In this document: one piece after another, positions 18,147 to 26,350 of the stretch
Layout: the number at the start of each line of letters is the position of its first letter
How positions within the stretch are numbered: position 1 is the stretch's first letter
Assembly (NCBI RefSeq): GCF_002813445.1
Contig: NZ_PHHD01000001.1
Coordinates: 2,604,001 to 2,668,000 of the forward strand
Direction: 5' to 3'
Length of the DNA stretch: 64,000 nt
From: Pseudomonas tolaasii NCPPB 2192
GTDB taxonomy: Bacteria > Pseudomonadota > Gammaproteobacteria > Pseudomonadales > Pseudomonadaceae
Position numbers and translations under genes: made by a program
The notes under the pieces: generated by a model
What the model was told of the DNA's origin: nothing
What the model saw: the letters and a program-made list of their open reading frames with translations, nothing else
Databases searched by the model: none

Positions 18147-18163
18147 CTGCAGGAGCAGGCTCG

Positions 18164-18252
18164 TGTGGGAGCTGGCTTGCCTGCGATTGCGGGCTGTCAG
18201 TTGAAGTATTTGTAGCTGACCCACCGCTATCGCAGGCAAGCCAGCGCCCACA
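18164..18252. repeat. REP doublet
   Basis: Inverted REP units (TGTGGGAGCTGGC... and GCCAGCGCCCACA) lie between two convergent operons. The right unit has one base change in its arm. Confidence 0.88.
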
Positions 18253-18265
18253 TTTTTTGACCGCC

Positions 18266-18667
18266 TCAGGCCTTGATGAAGGTTTCGTGCAGATGGCGCC
18301 ACAGCAGCGCGCCGCTGGCCTGCTTCTCGAACACCACCGTGGCGCGCCGGTCGGTCTGCGTACCGCTGTCATCAATCTGATGTTCGCGGTAGGTCACCGT
18401 GGCCCCGCGCGCATGCCGGTCGATCCCGGTCATTTCGCTCAAGGTGATTTTCAACCCCGGGCGCATGCCGCCCAGGCGTGTGAACAGGGCGTTAACCCCG
18501 GCGGCGTTCACCCGTGCACCGGTGGCGGGGGCGACCATGCTGAACTCCGGCGAAAAACGCGCGAGCAGGTTCTGCAAGGTGCCTTCAGGCGCAACCCCGG
18601 CAAACCACTGTTCGATCTCGACGTGGGTCTGGATCACTTCCTCAAAAAAATCGCTGTAATCAATCAT
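18266..18667 (-). CDS. NTF2-like (SnoaL/DUF4440-type) protein
   Basis: The 133-residue cytoplasmic protein has the cone-shaped NTF2-like pattern. An N-terminal helix (SDFFEEVIQTHVEIEQWF) is followed by SPEFSMVAPATGARVNAAGV, and alternating strands end in GALLWRHLHETFI. Families of this kind are isomerases, hydrolases or ligand-binding proteins; no catalytic residues allow a choice. Its ATG overlaps the MFS transporter stop (ATGA), so the two are co-translated. It may act on or protect against the transporter's substrate. Confidence 0.75.
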   Translation of the reverse strand: MIDYSDFFEEVIQTHVEIEQWFAGVAPEGTLQNLLARFSPEFSMVAPATGARVNAAGVNALFTRLGGMRPGLKITLSEMTGIDRHARGATVTYREHQIDDSGTQTDRRATVVFEKQASGALLWRHLHETFIKA

Positions 18668-19845
18668 GGGTGTGGCTCGCTGGCGGGGTGAAGCAGTGTC
18701 CGTACTCTGGAGGCGTCCAGGCGCAGCACTGCAAAAAGGGGCAGCAGTGTCAGGGCTGCGGCTATCGTGAAGGTTATGGCGAAGGAATCCAAGGCCGACA
18801 GCAACGCGCTGAGCACGGCGGCGCCCAGGCAGAAGCTGATTTGCCGGTTGATGTTCCACAGGGCGCTGGCGTGGCCCATGCGCTCGGCGCGAATGTCGAG
18901 AAATGCCAGGGTTTGCGCGGTGCTGCTGCACAGGCTGCCGCCCAGGCCCATCAGCAGGTAAGCGGGAATGATCAAGGCAGTGTTGAGCAACAGGATGCCG
19001 ATGCATTGCAACGCCATGCCGGCCAGCAGCAAGGGTTTTGGGCCGCAGCGGTTGAACAGTTTCTTGCTGAGGAAGATCGCCAGTGCCGACGCCAGCGCCC
19101 ACGGCAACATCAAGGCGCCGGTGCGCGTAGCGTCGTAGCCCAGGCCGCGCAGGTAGAGGATGGCGATCAGGCTGGTGCCGATGAAAACACCAGGAATGAA
19201 CAGGTAGACCAGCATTGCCAGGCGCAGCATCGAGCTGCGGGCTTGATCGAAAATGCCGACCAGATCCAGGTCGGGGCGCACGCTCGCGGGCACATCGGGT
19301 TTTATCCACAGCATCCCCAGCAGCAACGTGAACAGCGCCAGCGGCAGGTTGGCGTAGAAGATCCAGCGCCAGGACACGCTGTCGACAATTAACCCGCCCA
19401 GCGCCGGAGACAACGCCGGCACCAGCAGCGCCACCGACATCACCCGTGCCGTCAGATGGCTGCGTTGCGACGCTGGAAAGTGACGATAAGCCATCGCCTG
19501 ACCCACGGGGATCAACAAACCGCCTCCCAACCCTTGTACCGCGCGCCAACTGATCAGCGCTTGGATCGAAGCGGCCTGGCCGACCATCAGTGATGCGCCC
19601 GCGAATAACAACAGACTCGCCCCAATCAGCCGGCGCTCGCCCATGATCGCCGCTAACCACACGCTTAACGGAATAATCAGCGTGAGGCCAAGCATGTACG
19701 CGTTGCTGATCCAGGCCAGTTGCGTGACCGAGGCGTGCAGCTCGCGGGCGATTTCCGGGTAGGCCACGGTGGCGACAAACATGTTCACCAGGTCGAGGGC
19801 GAAGCCGAGTAAAAAAATCCAGGCGACTTTTGTGGGGTAGGTCAT
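18664..19845 (-). CDS. MFS transporter (drug/metabolite exporter type)
   Basis: The 393-residue integral membrane protein has about 12 segments. Motif A-like GERRLIGASLL follows TM2, and the antiporter signature LVPALSPALGGLIVD lies in TM5. SWRWIFYANLPLALF after it is typical of drug:H+ antiporters. The next gene overlaps by 4 bp, and the LysR gene upstream is divergent with an operator-like palindrome in the 113-bp gap. Substrate unknown. Confidence 0.88.
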   Translation of the reverse strand: MTYPTKVAWIFLLGFALDLVNMFVATVAYPEIARELHASVTQLAWISNAYMLGLTLIIPLSVWLAAIMGERRLIGASLLLFAGASLMVGQAASIQALISWRAVQGLGGGLLIPVGQAMAYRHFPASQRSHLTARVMSVALLVPALSPALGGLIVDSVSWRWIFYANLPLALFTLLLGMLWIKPDVPASVRPDLDLVGIFDQARSSMLRLAMLVYLFIPGVFIGTSLIAILYLRGLGYDATRTGALMLPWALASALAIFLSKKLFNRCGPKPLLLAGMALQCIGILLLNTALIIPAYLLMGLGGSLCSSTAQTLAFLDIRAERMGHASALWNINRQISFCLGAAVLSALLSALDSFAITFTIAAALTLLPLFAVLRLDASRVRTLLHPASEPHP

Positions 19846-19921
19846 CGAAGGGTGATCCTGCGGGCTAAGCGAGCAGGGTAGGCGCGCGGCGACGTTTGGG
19901 ATACGGTGGTTCTCCTGCTAG

Positions 19922-19944
19922 TTTGTCAAAAATATTTTGACAAA
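19922..19944. promoter_or_regulatory. 23-bp palindromic operator candidate
   Basis: TTTGTCAAAA-ATA-TTTTGACAAA has 10-bp perfect arms around a 3-bp centre. It lies in the gap between the divergent MFS and LysR genes and touches the LysR gene's GGAGG ribosome-binding site. The position and symmetry suggest autoregulation by the LysR protein (contains a T-N11-A element), or binding by another dimeric repressor. Confidence 0.6.
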
Positions 19945-19958
19945 GGAGGGCGCGACCG

Positions 19959-20816
19959 ATGGTCAGCCTGGACCGATTCGACACCTTCAAGGCCGTGGTC
20001 GAGGCCGGCTCGCTGACCGCTGCCGCCGACCGGCTGGGCCAGACCCGCGCGGTGGTCAGCTTCAATCTCAAACGCCTGGAAGCCGAACTCGGCGTCACGC
20101 TGCTGACCCGCAACACGCGCCAATTGGCACTCACCGATGCGGGCGAGCGGTTCTATCAGCGCTGCACGCGGGTGCTGGAAGAAGCGCAACTGGCGGTGGA
20201 AGAAGCCCGTTGCGAACATGCCCAGCTCAAAGGCACGCTGCGCATTACCACCACCGTGGAATACGCGCTGGCGGTGGTGGCGCCGGCGATTGAGGCATTC
20301 CGCCGCCTGCACCCGGATTTGAACATTCACTTATCCACATCCTCGACCCACGCGGATTTGATCTCCGAGCGTTTTGACGTGGCCATTCGACTGGGCCGCC
20401 TGCTGGACTCCAATCACCGCGCGGTGCAGTTGTCGACATTCCACGTATTCGCCGTCGCAGCGCCAGCGTTCGCCGGGGTTAAAACGCTTGATGATCTGGA
20501 GCAGGCGCCAAGGCTGGGGCACGGCAGGTTGACGGAGCTGGCAGTGACCGACCCTTCAGGTATTGAACACCCCTACCGAGCGGGTCAAACCGCGCTGGTC
20601 GCCGACAGCGCCGCCGTGCTCCAGGCCTTCGCCGTGCGCGGGCACGGCGTTGCAGTGCTGCCGCAGTGGCTGGTGCAGGCGGATCTGGAGGCGGGGCGGC
20701 TGGTGCGCCTGTTGCCGGACCATCGCTTCGCCCCGCAAGGGGTTTACGCGATGTATCCGGATACGCGGCATTTGCCGCTGAAGGTGCGGGCGTTCATTGA
20801 TTTTATGAAGGGCTAG
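19959..20816 (+). CDS. LysR-family regulator
   Basis: The 285-residue protein has an N-terminal HTH (FKAVVEAGSLTAAADRLGQ, VVSFNLKRLEAELGVTLL) and a substrate-binding-like domain of the CrgA/DsdC type. The ATG at 19959 is preceded by GGAGG at 9 nt. It is divergent from the MFS/NTF2-like pair and probably controls it through the palindrome just upstream of its start. Its stop codon abuts the end of the convergent SDR gene. Confidence 0.88.
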   Translation: MVSLDRFDTFKAVVEAGSLTAAADRLGQTRAVVSFNLKRLEAELGVTLLTRNTRQLALTDAGERFYQRCTRVLEEAQLAVEEARCEHAQLKGTLRITTTVEYALAVVAPAIEAFRRLHPDLNIHLSTSSTHADLISERFDVAIRLGRLLDSNHRAVQLSTFHVFAVAAPAFAGVKTLDDLEQAPRLGHGRLTELAVTDPSGIEHPYRAGQTALVADSAAVLQAFAVRGHGVAVLPQWLVQADLEAGRLVRLLPDHRFAPQGVYAMYPDTRHLPLKVRAFIDFMKG

Positions 20817-21625
20817 AGCGAGCCGGCGAGCCCGAAGCGTTTTTTCAACACCTTCTCCAGCAAGCCCTTGGGCAACAAGGCGGCCATCAACGGCAGCGCG
20901 CGGCTGCCATTGCCCGCGCGCAACAGCCGAGGCGGGTTGGTTTGTTGGACGGCTTTGAGTACCCGGGTTGCAAACTGCTCGGCGGAAGTCGGGTTGTTCT
21001 GCGAAGCCTGAGAGCGCGCACGGATGCCTTCGCGCAGTGGCCACCAGGGCGACTGTTCATTGATTAACAGCTCGGCCTGGGCACCGGCGTTTTTGGCGAA
21101 GCGGGTGTCGATGGCGCCTGGTTGCACTTCCATCACTCGAATGCCAAATGGCGCGAGCTCCATGCGCAGTGCGTCGCTCAAGGCATGCACGGCCGCTTTG
21201 GACGCGCAGTACGCACCGGCGAACGGCGTGACCAGCACGCCGGAGACGCTGCCGATGTTCACCACTAACCCCTTGCCACGGCGCAGCGCGGGAAACAGCG
21301 CCTGGGTGACGCCGACGATGGAAAACACATTGGTTTCGAACTGGCGTTGCATGGCTTCTGTGCCGCCGTCGAGCAGCGGGCCCATCGCGCCATAACCGGC
21401 GTTGTTGATCAGCACGTCCAGCTCGCCGATCTGTTCGGCGAGCGCCTTGAGCGCCACGCCGTCGTTGACGTCCAGTTGCACGGCGTTGAAGCCGGCGGCC
21501 GACAAACCGGCGACATCCTCCGGGCGGCGGGCGCTGGCCCACACGTCACAGCCGGCGGCTTTGAAGGCGTCGGCCAGGGCGCGGCCAATGCCGCTGGAGC
21601 AACCGGTGATCAGTACATTGGGCAT
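20813..21625 (-). CDS. SDR-family oxidoreductase
   Basis: The 270-residue short-chain dehydrogenase has the cofactor motif TGCSSGIGRAL (residues about 7-17), NNAGYG, catalytic Ser in IGSVSGV and YCASK (Tyr-x-x-x-Lys). The start at 21625 has AAGGA about 8 nt upstream. The classical fold and C-terminal basic stretch resemble oxidoreductases acting on steroids, retinoids or fatty aldehydes, but the substrate is unknown. Transcribed with, or just after, the small membrane protein at 21640. Confidence 0.9.
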   Translation of the reverse strand: MPNVLITGCSSGIGRALADAFKAAGCDVWASARRPEDVAGLSAAGFNAVQLDVNDGVALKALAEQIGELDVLINNAGYGAMGPLLDGGTEAMQRQFETNVFSIVGVTQALFPALRRGKGLVVNIGSVSGVLVTPFAGAYCASKAAVHALSDALRMELAPFGIRVMEVQPGAIDTRFAKNAGAQAELLINEQSPWWPLREGIRARSQASQNNPTSAEQFATRVLKAVQQTNPPRLLRAGNGSRALPLMAALLPKGLLEKVLKKRFGLAGSL

Positions 21626-21639
21626 GGAGCATTCCTTTG

Positions 21640-22104
21640 TCAGTCCGAGAAACTGCCTTGCAGGTGTTCGGCACGAAATTCCAGGGTTTGCGCACGGTAG
21701 CCGGGGCGCAAAGGCGGGGTGGGCAGGCAATCGTCCCAGGTAGCACCGGCCTGCAATTCACCGGGCCCACGGTAGCGGGGTGCAGCGTAGACGTTATCGG
21801 CCAGGTTCACCGTGTCGCCCGGCGCATAGGCGGCGAGACGCCAGCGCAGTTCGGTCAGCGGCACGTCGTTGCCGTTGTTGAGGACCAGTTTCAACGGGCG
21901 GTCGGCGGGGCATTCCTCGGGTGCGTAGGTGATGCGCAGTTCCAGACGCGCCAGTTGCGAGGCTTCGCGATTGTCCAGCCAGACGACCCAGACAGCGACA
22001 AAACCCAGGCCGACGGCGGCAGCGAGGGACACCGGCAAGGCCTTGGCGGGGTAGCGCAGCAGCAGGATCAGCCAGGTGATGATCAGGAGAACGCCGAAGA
22101 ACAT
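21640..22104 (-). CDS. Hypothetical inner-membrane protein with periplasmic domain
   Basis: The 154-residue protein has two N-terminal hydrophobic segments (FFGVLLIITWLILLL and LAAAVGLGFVAVWVVWL). They are followed by a soluble domain of about 105 residues containing two cysteines (PEECPAD and WDDCLP) and beta-rich sequence such as LKLVLNNGNDVPLTELRW. Homologues in Pseudomonas are often labelled multidrug transporter, which this topology does not support. Function unknown. It ends 14 bp before the SDR start. Confidence 0.7.
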   Translation of the reverse strand: MFFGVLLIITWLILLLRYPAKALPVSLAAAVGLGFVAVWVVWLDNREASQLARLELRITYAPEECPADRPLKLVLNNGNDVPLTELRWRLAAYAPGDTVNLADNVYAAPRYRGPGELQAGATWDDCLPTPPLRPGYRAQTLEFRAEHLQGSFSD

Positions 22105-22181
22105 GGGGGCTGCCTCAGGAATGGATAGGCCATCCTACTGTGGGGCGGGCAGGTTGACTATCAGGTGTTCTTTGGGACGCC

Positions 22182-22253
22182 ATCGCAGGCAAGCCAGCTC
22201 CCACAGTACCCATCGGAATGCAGTCTACTGTGGGAGCTGGCTTGCCTGCGATG
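22182..22253. repeat. REP doublet in inverted-outward order
   Basis: Here the complementary unit (ATCGCAGGCAAGCCAGCTCC...) comes first and the direct unit (TGTGGGAGCTGGCTTGCCTG) second. Most copies in the window are in the opposite arrangement. It lies between the membrane protein start and the DUF6124 gene. Confidence 0.88.
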
Positions 22254-22259
22254 ACTTAC

Positions 22260-22535
22260 TTACTGAGCGGAAGAATCTGCCTGCAAGCCATCAATGGAGG
22301 CCTCAACCAAGGCCAAACCGGTTTCAGCCAATTGCAGGCTGGCCCAATTCAGGTAGCTCTGGTGTTCAGTACACAAGTCTTGAGCCACCAGGGTGAGCAC
22401 GCGCGCGGTGCCCAACACATAACTGGCATGTTCCAGCGCATGTTCGATGGGGATGCCGGGTTGTACGGAAAAAAGCGGTGCTTTACTGCGGTCGCTGGGG
22501 CCGAATGGGGTGAGGCGGGTGGTTTGTTTGGACAT
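22260..22535 (-). CDS. DUF6124/DUF3077-type small protein
   Basis: The 91-residue protein matches a Pseudomonas-wide family with central SVQPGIPIEHALEHASYVL and a C-terminal helix ending TGLALVEASIDGL. The central motif recurs in many paralogues per genome. It has no membrane segment and no known function. GGAG lies about 5 nt before the start codon. Confidence 0.75.
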   Translation of the reverse strand: MSKQTTRLTPFGPSDRSKAPLFSVQPGIPIEHALEHASYVLGTARVLTLVAQDLCTEHQSYLNWASLQLAETGLALVEASIDGLQADSSAQ

Positions 22536-22653
22536 GATGGATCTCCTGAAAAAATGGGATCCTATGTTTCGAGGCCGTCAAACCTCATCACGAATGAGTC
22601 GTGACAGGCGCGAGGATAGGCAGGATAGGAAGAAGGGTCAATGATAGCGGTTC

Positions 22654-22789
22654 GATCGTTCCCACGCTCTGCGTGGGAATGCATCCCGTGACGCTCCGCG
22701 TCACCGTTGCGCAGGGCTTGCGTCGTGCGAGTAGGGCGGGACGCGGAGCGTCACAAGCGGCATTCCCACGCAGAGCGTGGGAACGATCA
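22654..22789. repeat. MITE-like palindromic repeat, copy B (136 bp, expanded)
   Basis: It has the same terminal inverted repeats (GATCGTTCCCACGC / GCGTGGGAACGATC) as copies A and C. An extra stretch of about 27 bp (CGTTGCGCAGGGCTTGCG...) lies in the middle and the right inner arm differs. It occupies most of the 320-bp gap between the DUF6124 gene and algA, which holds no other gene. Its hairpins may end or stabilise the alginate transcript. Confidence 0.85.
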
Positions 22790-22856
22790 GCCCCCACCCA
22801 ACCCACTGCGGATAGGGGACGCAATGGGCTGGGCGAGGGCTTCTTGTACGACTGTT

Positions 22857-24308
22857 TTACTGCGCGATAGTTTTCACCGACACACCGCGCTCAACCGGCG
22901 TCGAGCGGCCGTAGATATCTTCGAACCGCTCGATATCGTCTTCGCCCAAATAGCTGCCCGATTGCACTTCGATGATCTCCAGCGGGATCTTGCCCGGGTT
23001 GCGCAGGCGGTGCACCGAGGCAATCGGGATGTAGGTGGACTGGTTCTCGCAGAGCAGGAACACGTTTTCGTCACAGGTGACTTCCGCGGTGCCGCTGACC
23101 ACGATCCAGTGTTCGGCGCGGTGGTGGTGCATTTGCAGCGACAGGCACGCGCCCGGCTTGACCGAGATGTGCTTGACCTGGAAGCGCCCGCCCATGTCCA
23201 CCGAGTCGTAGGAGCCCCACGGACGGTAGACCTCGCAGTGGTTCTGGGTCTCGCTGCGGCCCTGTTCGTTGAGGGTGTTGACCATCTGCTTGACGCCCTG
23301 GACCTTGTCCTTGTGGGCAATCATCATCGCGTCCTTGGTTTCCACGACCACGATGTTTTCCAGGCCGATCACCGACACCAGCTTGCCATTGCCGTGGATC
23401 ATGCAGTTCTTGCTGTCCTGAATAACCACGTCGCCCTTGCTCACGTTGCCGTTGGCGTCTTTATCGTTGACCGCCCACAGCGACGCCCAGCAACCCACGT
23501 CGCTCCAGCCGGCACTCAACGGCACCACGCAGGCGCGCTGGGTTTTTTCCATCACGGCGTAGTCGATGGAGTTGTCGGGGCAGCAGGCGAAGGTGGCTTC
23601 GTCGAAGGTTACCGTGTCGGCGGTCTGCTCGCTGCGCTCGAGGGTCAGCAGGCAGGTGTCGTAGATGTCCGGATCGTGTTTTTTCAGCTCTTCGAGGAAG
23701 CGGCTGGCGCGGAACAGGAACATGCCGCTGTTCCAGAAGTAACCGCCGCTTTTGACGAACTCGACGGCGCGTTTTTCATTGGGTTTTTCCACAAACTGCT
23801 CGACGCGGCTGACGCCTTCGGGCAGCAGCGAATCGTTGGTGGACTTGATGTAGCCGTAGCCGGTTTCCGGGCGGGTCGCCGGTACGCCGAACAGCACCAT
23901 CTCGCCACGCTCGGCCGCCACGGTGGCCAGGGCCAGGGCGCGTTGCAGGGCTTTCTGGTCATCGATTACGTGGTCGGCGGGCAGCACCAGCATCAGCTCG
24001 TCGCGGCCTTCATTGACCAGCATCATCGCGGTGAGGGCCACGGCGGGCGCGGTGTTGCGGCCGAACGGCTCCATCAGGATGCGCTGGCAATCGAGCTTGC
24101 GGGCGCTCAGTTGCTCGTTGACGATAAATCGGTGGTCCTTGTTGCAGACCACGATCGGGGTGTCCATGCCTTCGAACACCAGGCGTTCCAGGGTTTGCTG
24201 GAACAGGGTGTGCTCGCCGGTCAGGGCCAGGAATTGTTTGGGGAACTGTTTACGGGAAAGCGGCCAAAGACGTGAGCCGCTACCACCGGAAAGGATGACT
24301 GGGATCAT
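22857..24308 (-). CDS. algA: Mannose-1-phosphate guanylyltransferase / mannose-6-phosphate isomerase
   Basis: This is a 483-residue bifunctional enzyme. The N-terminal GDP-mannose pyrophosphorylase has LSGGSGSRLWPLSRKQFPK at residues 6-24 and later FVEKP. The C-terminal type-II phosphomannose isomerase cupin has QMHHHRAEHWIVVSGTAEV with metal-binding histidines. It converts fructose-6-P to mannose-6-P and mannose-1-P to GDP-mannose, the precursor oxidised by AlgD. Start ATG 24308 has AAGGAG 8 nt upstream. It is the last gene of the alginate operon, separated from algF by 185 bp containing a REP. Confidence 0.96.
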   Translation of the reverse strand: MIPVILSGGSGSRLWPLSRKQFPKQFLALTGEHTLFQQTLERLVFEGMDTPIVVCNKDHRFIVNEQLSARKLDCQRILMEPFGRNTAPAVALTAMMLVNEGRDELMLVLPADHVIDDQKALQRALALATVAAERGEMVLFGVPATRPETGYGYIKSTNDSLLPEGVSRVEQFVEKPNEKRAVEFVKSGGYFWNSGMFLFRASRFLEELKKHDPDIYDTCLLTLERSEQTADTVTFDEATFACCPDNSIDYAVMEKTQRACVVPLSAGWSDVGCWASLWAVNDKDANGNVSKGDVVIQDSKNCMIHGNGKLVSVIGLENIVVVETKDAMMIAHKDKVQGVKQMVNTLNEQGRSETQNHCEVYRPWGSYDSVDMGGRFQVKHISVKPGACLSLQMHHHRAEHWIVVSGTAEVTCDENVFLLCENQSTYIPIASVHRLRNPGKIPLEIIEVQSGSYLGEDDIERFEDIYGRSTPVERGVSVKTIAQ

Positions 24309-24401
24309 GCTGTTTCTCCTTGAATCGAGTTGGGTCAGAGCTACGAAGGTTTGTCGTTTCACTCTTGTTTTTGTCTCGGTCCTGAGTCGAAACGCGGACA
24401 G

Positions 24402-24467
24402 TGTGGGAGCTGGCTTGCCTGCGATGGCGCCTTCAAGACTGCCATCGCAGGCAAGCCAGCTCCCACA
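24402..24467. repeat. REP doublet between algF and algA
   Basis: Perfect inverted REP arms (TGTGGGAGCTGGCTTGCCTG / complement) with a short loop can fold into one long hairpin in the alginate mRNA, just before the last gene. Confidence 0.9.
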
Positions 24468-24493
24468 AGGGGCGTGTCAACTCAGGGAAATAA

Positions 24494-25150
24494 TCAGCGG
24501 GTCGACACCGGGCGTTTCACCCAGACTGGCGAGATGCTCGAACCGGAGCCCGTCACATAAAGCACCGCCGCTTCACCACGTTCCAACGCCACCGGCTTCA
24601 CATCGCCGACTTTCTTGTCACCGTCATACAACGCCAGGCTTACCTTCACCGGGTTGATTTCACGTTCGCCACGGCCCTTGGCGGCCACCGACTTGACCAC
24701 ATCGGTCTTGCCGTCAGCGGTCTTCAGGGTCAGTGCCTTGTCGCTGAGGTTCTGCACGCGCACCAGGGATTTCTGCTTGTTCTTGAACGGCGGCTCTTCG
24801 ATCAGCTGAGGCTGGCCGCTGCCGCTGTTGACGAGGGTGTAGTAGTGGTCGGCGGCGAGTTTGACCGGCACGGTCTGGCTGCCGACTTTGGCGCTGTAGT
24901 CACCGCCGGGCATGAAGCTGAAGTCGCTGCTGGCCAGGGGCGCAACGTCGCTCAGGTTGGTGGCGCCGACGGTGGCGCTGACTTCCTGGTTTGACGCGTT
25001 ATAGACCCGCACGAAGCTCGAGCCTTTTGGCGCGGTCGGGCCGTAGAGGGCGGCATCGCCCCCGGCGAAGGCGGACATCGATACGAAGCTCATGCCGGCG
25101 GCGATAGCCAGAGTCTTGGCGAGACGACGAGGAGTAGTAGTGAAAGTCAT
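24494..25150 (-). CDS. algF: Alginate O-acetylation periplasmic protein AlgF
   Basis: The 218-residue secreted protein has an N-terminal signal (LAKTLAIAAGMSFVSMSAFAG) followed by ALYGPTAPKGSSFVRVYN, the AlgF signature. AlgF is required for alginate acetylation and is thought to bridge AlgJ and AlgX in the periplasm. It lies 16 bp after algJ. The start at 25150 follows GAGAGGTAACTCAC, giving a usable Shine-Dalgarno sequence. Confidence 0.95.
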   Translation of the reverse strand: MTFTTTPRRLAKTLAIAAGMSFVSMSAFAGGDAALYGPTAPKGSSFVRVYNASNQEVSATVGATNLSDVAPLASSDFSFMPGGDYSAKVGSQTVPVKLAADHYYTLVNSGSGQPQLIEEPPFKNKQKSLVRVQNLSDKALTLKTADGKTDVVKSVAAKGRGEREINPVKVSLALYDGDKKVGDVKPVALERGEAAVLYVTGSGSSISPVWVKRPVSTR

Positions 25151-25166
25151 GTGAGTTACCTCTCTT

Positions 25167-26339
25167 TCAGTTTTGCGCCCGGTCGGGCGTCTCGGATTTG
25201 GTGGTGTTGAGTGCCATGTTCTGTTGGCGCGAACCGGCTTGTTTAAGCTGCGCAACCCACTGCGGGTCGGCGTCACCGATTTCGTTGTTGACGGGCAGAT
25301 ATCGTTCAGGGAACTCCCAGATCAGCACCTGGGGCGGGCTGTTCTTGAAGTCGTCGCTTTTCAGGTAGCTGAGCATCGGCAGAATCGGGCCGTGGCCGTC
25401 TTCGGAGTAGTTGATGACGTCGCTGTGCAAGGCTTGCTTGAGCGCGCCGGCGAAGTTCCAGTTGGGGTTGGCGCTGTAGCTGGTGCCGACCAGTGCCACC
25501 GGCGTTTCGCTGTCTGCAAATAACGCGTCGTCGCCTTTGTTTTCAGCCAGGTGCGTCACGCGTTTTTCCAGCGGCTCTTTAGGCGGCATCAGGTTTTCAA
25601 ACAGCGGGTCCAGCGGCAGGAACAGGCGCAGGTCGCCTTTATGCGGCGCGGTGTTCTCGGCTTCGGTGACAAAGCGCTGTGGTTCGCCACTGAGGGGTGT
25701 TTTGGCTGCAATCACGTTGGCCAACTGCTTGGCGGCGATTTCCGCGCCGTCCGGCGTCCAGTGGGTGTCGGTGCGCAGGAACACTTGCTTGCCGCCGAGC
25801 TTGGCCTGTTGCAGCGGGCCGAGCAGGTCGGGGGCGATGATCTTGTCGGCCGCGACGCGGGCGTGGAAGTCCTGGTAGAGGTTGGCGTGGATGCTCGCCG
25901 GTTTCACCTCATCCAGATGCTCCGGGTACAGGCGCACCTTGGCCGGCACAATCGCCATGACCAGTTGAATGCCCTGGGCCTTGAGCTTCTGGCGCACGCC
26001 TTCGACCAGCGCGTAGTTGCCTTGCAGGTTCTGGTCTTCATTGACGGTGGGGTTGAATTCCTCGTCGCTGTACAGCCAGTGATCGCGGCCCAGCACCACG
26101 CCAGGGCGGCCTTCATTGAATAGCTTGTAGTCCAGCGCCGCCCACAGGTTGGTGCCCAGGCGCTTGATCGGGAACTCGTCGTCGTAATGGGTCTCGACGG
26201 CTTTGGTCCAGCGACCGTTGAGCACGGTGGCGTCGGCATTGGTGCTGAAGCCGAAGAAGCTGCGCAGCGACCAGGCGCCCAGGGCCAGCAGCACCAGCAG
26301 GAACAGCGCGATATAGAGGACGCGTAATGAACGGGTCAT
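25167..26339 (-). CDS. algJ: Alginate O-acetyltransferase AlgJ
   Basis: The 390-residue protein is anchored by an N-terminal membrane segment (VLYIALFLLVLLALGAWSL) and has an SGNH-like hydrolase domain in the periplasm. The catalytic Asp191-x-His193 lies in RTDTHWTPDG and the nucleophile Ser in VGTSYSAN. It receives acetyl groups routed by AlgI and works with AlgF and AlgX to acetylate mannuronate residues. Its start is 11 bp from algI. Confidence 0.95.
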   Translation of the reverse strand: MTRSLRVLYIALFLLVLLALGAWSLRSFFGFSTNADATVLNGRWTKAVETHYDDEFPIKRLGTNLWAALDYKLFNEGRPGVVLGRDHWLYSDEEFNPTVNEDQNLQGNYALVEGVRQKLKAQGIQLVMAIVPAKVRLYPEHLDEVKPASIHANLYQDFHARVAADKIIAPDLLGPLQQAKLGGKQVFLRTDTHWTPDGAEIAAKQLANVIAAKTPLSGEPQRFVTEAENTAPHKGDLRLFLPLDPLFENLMPPKEPLEKRVTHLAENKGDDALFADSETPVALVGTSYSANPNWNFAGALKQALHSDVINYSEDGHGPILPMLSYLKSDDFKNSPPQVLIWEFPERYLPVNNEIGDADPQWVAQLKQAGSRQQNMALNTTKSETPDRAQN

Positions 26340-26350
26340 GGTCGGCTCCC

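Noticed and set aside
22105..22181. Possible transport function of the upstream 154-residue membrane protein
   Set aside because: Only two membrane segments and a periplasmic domain; the common multidrug transporter label is not supported by topology.
22707..24275. Long open frame (522 codons) antisense to algA
   Set aside because: Shadow of algA; begins inside a repeat element and has no protein-like features.
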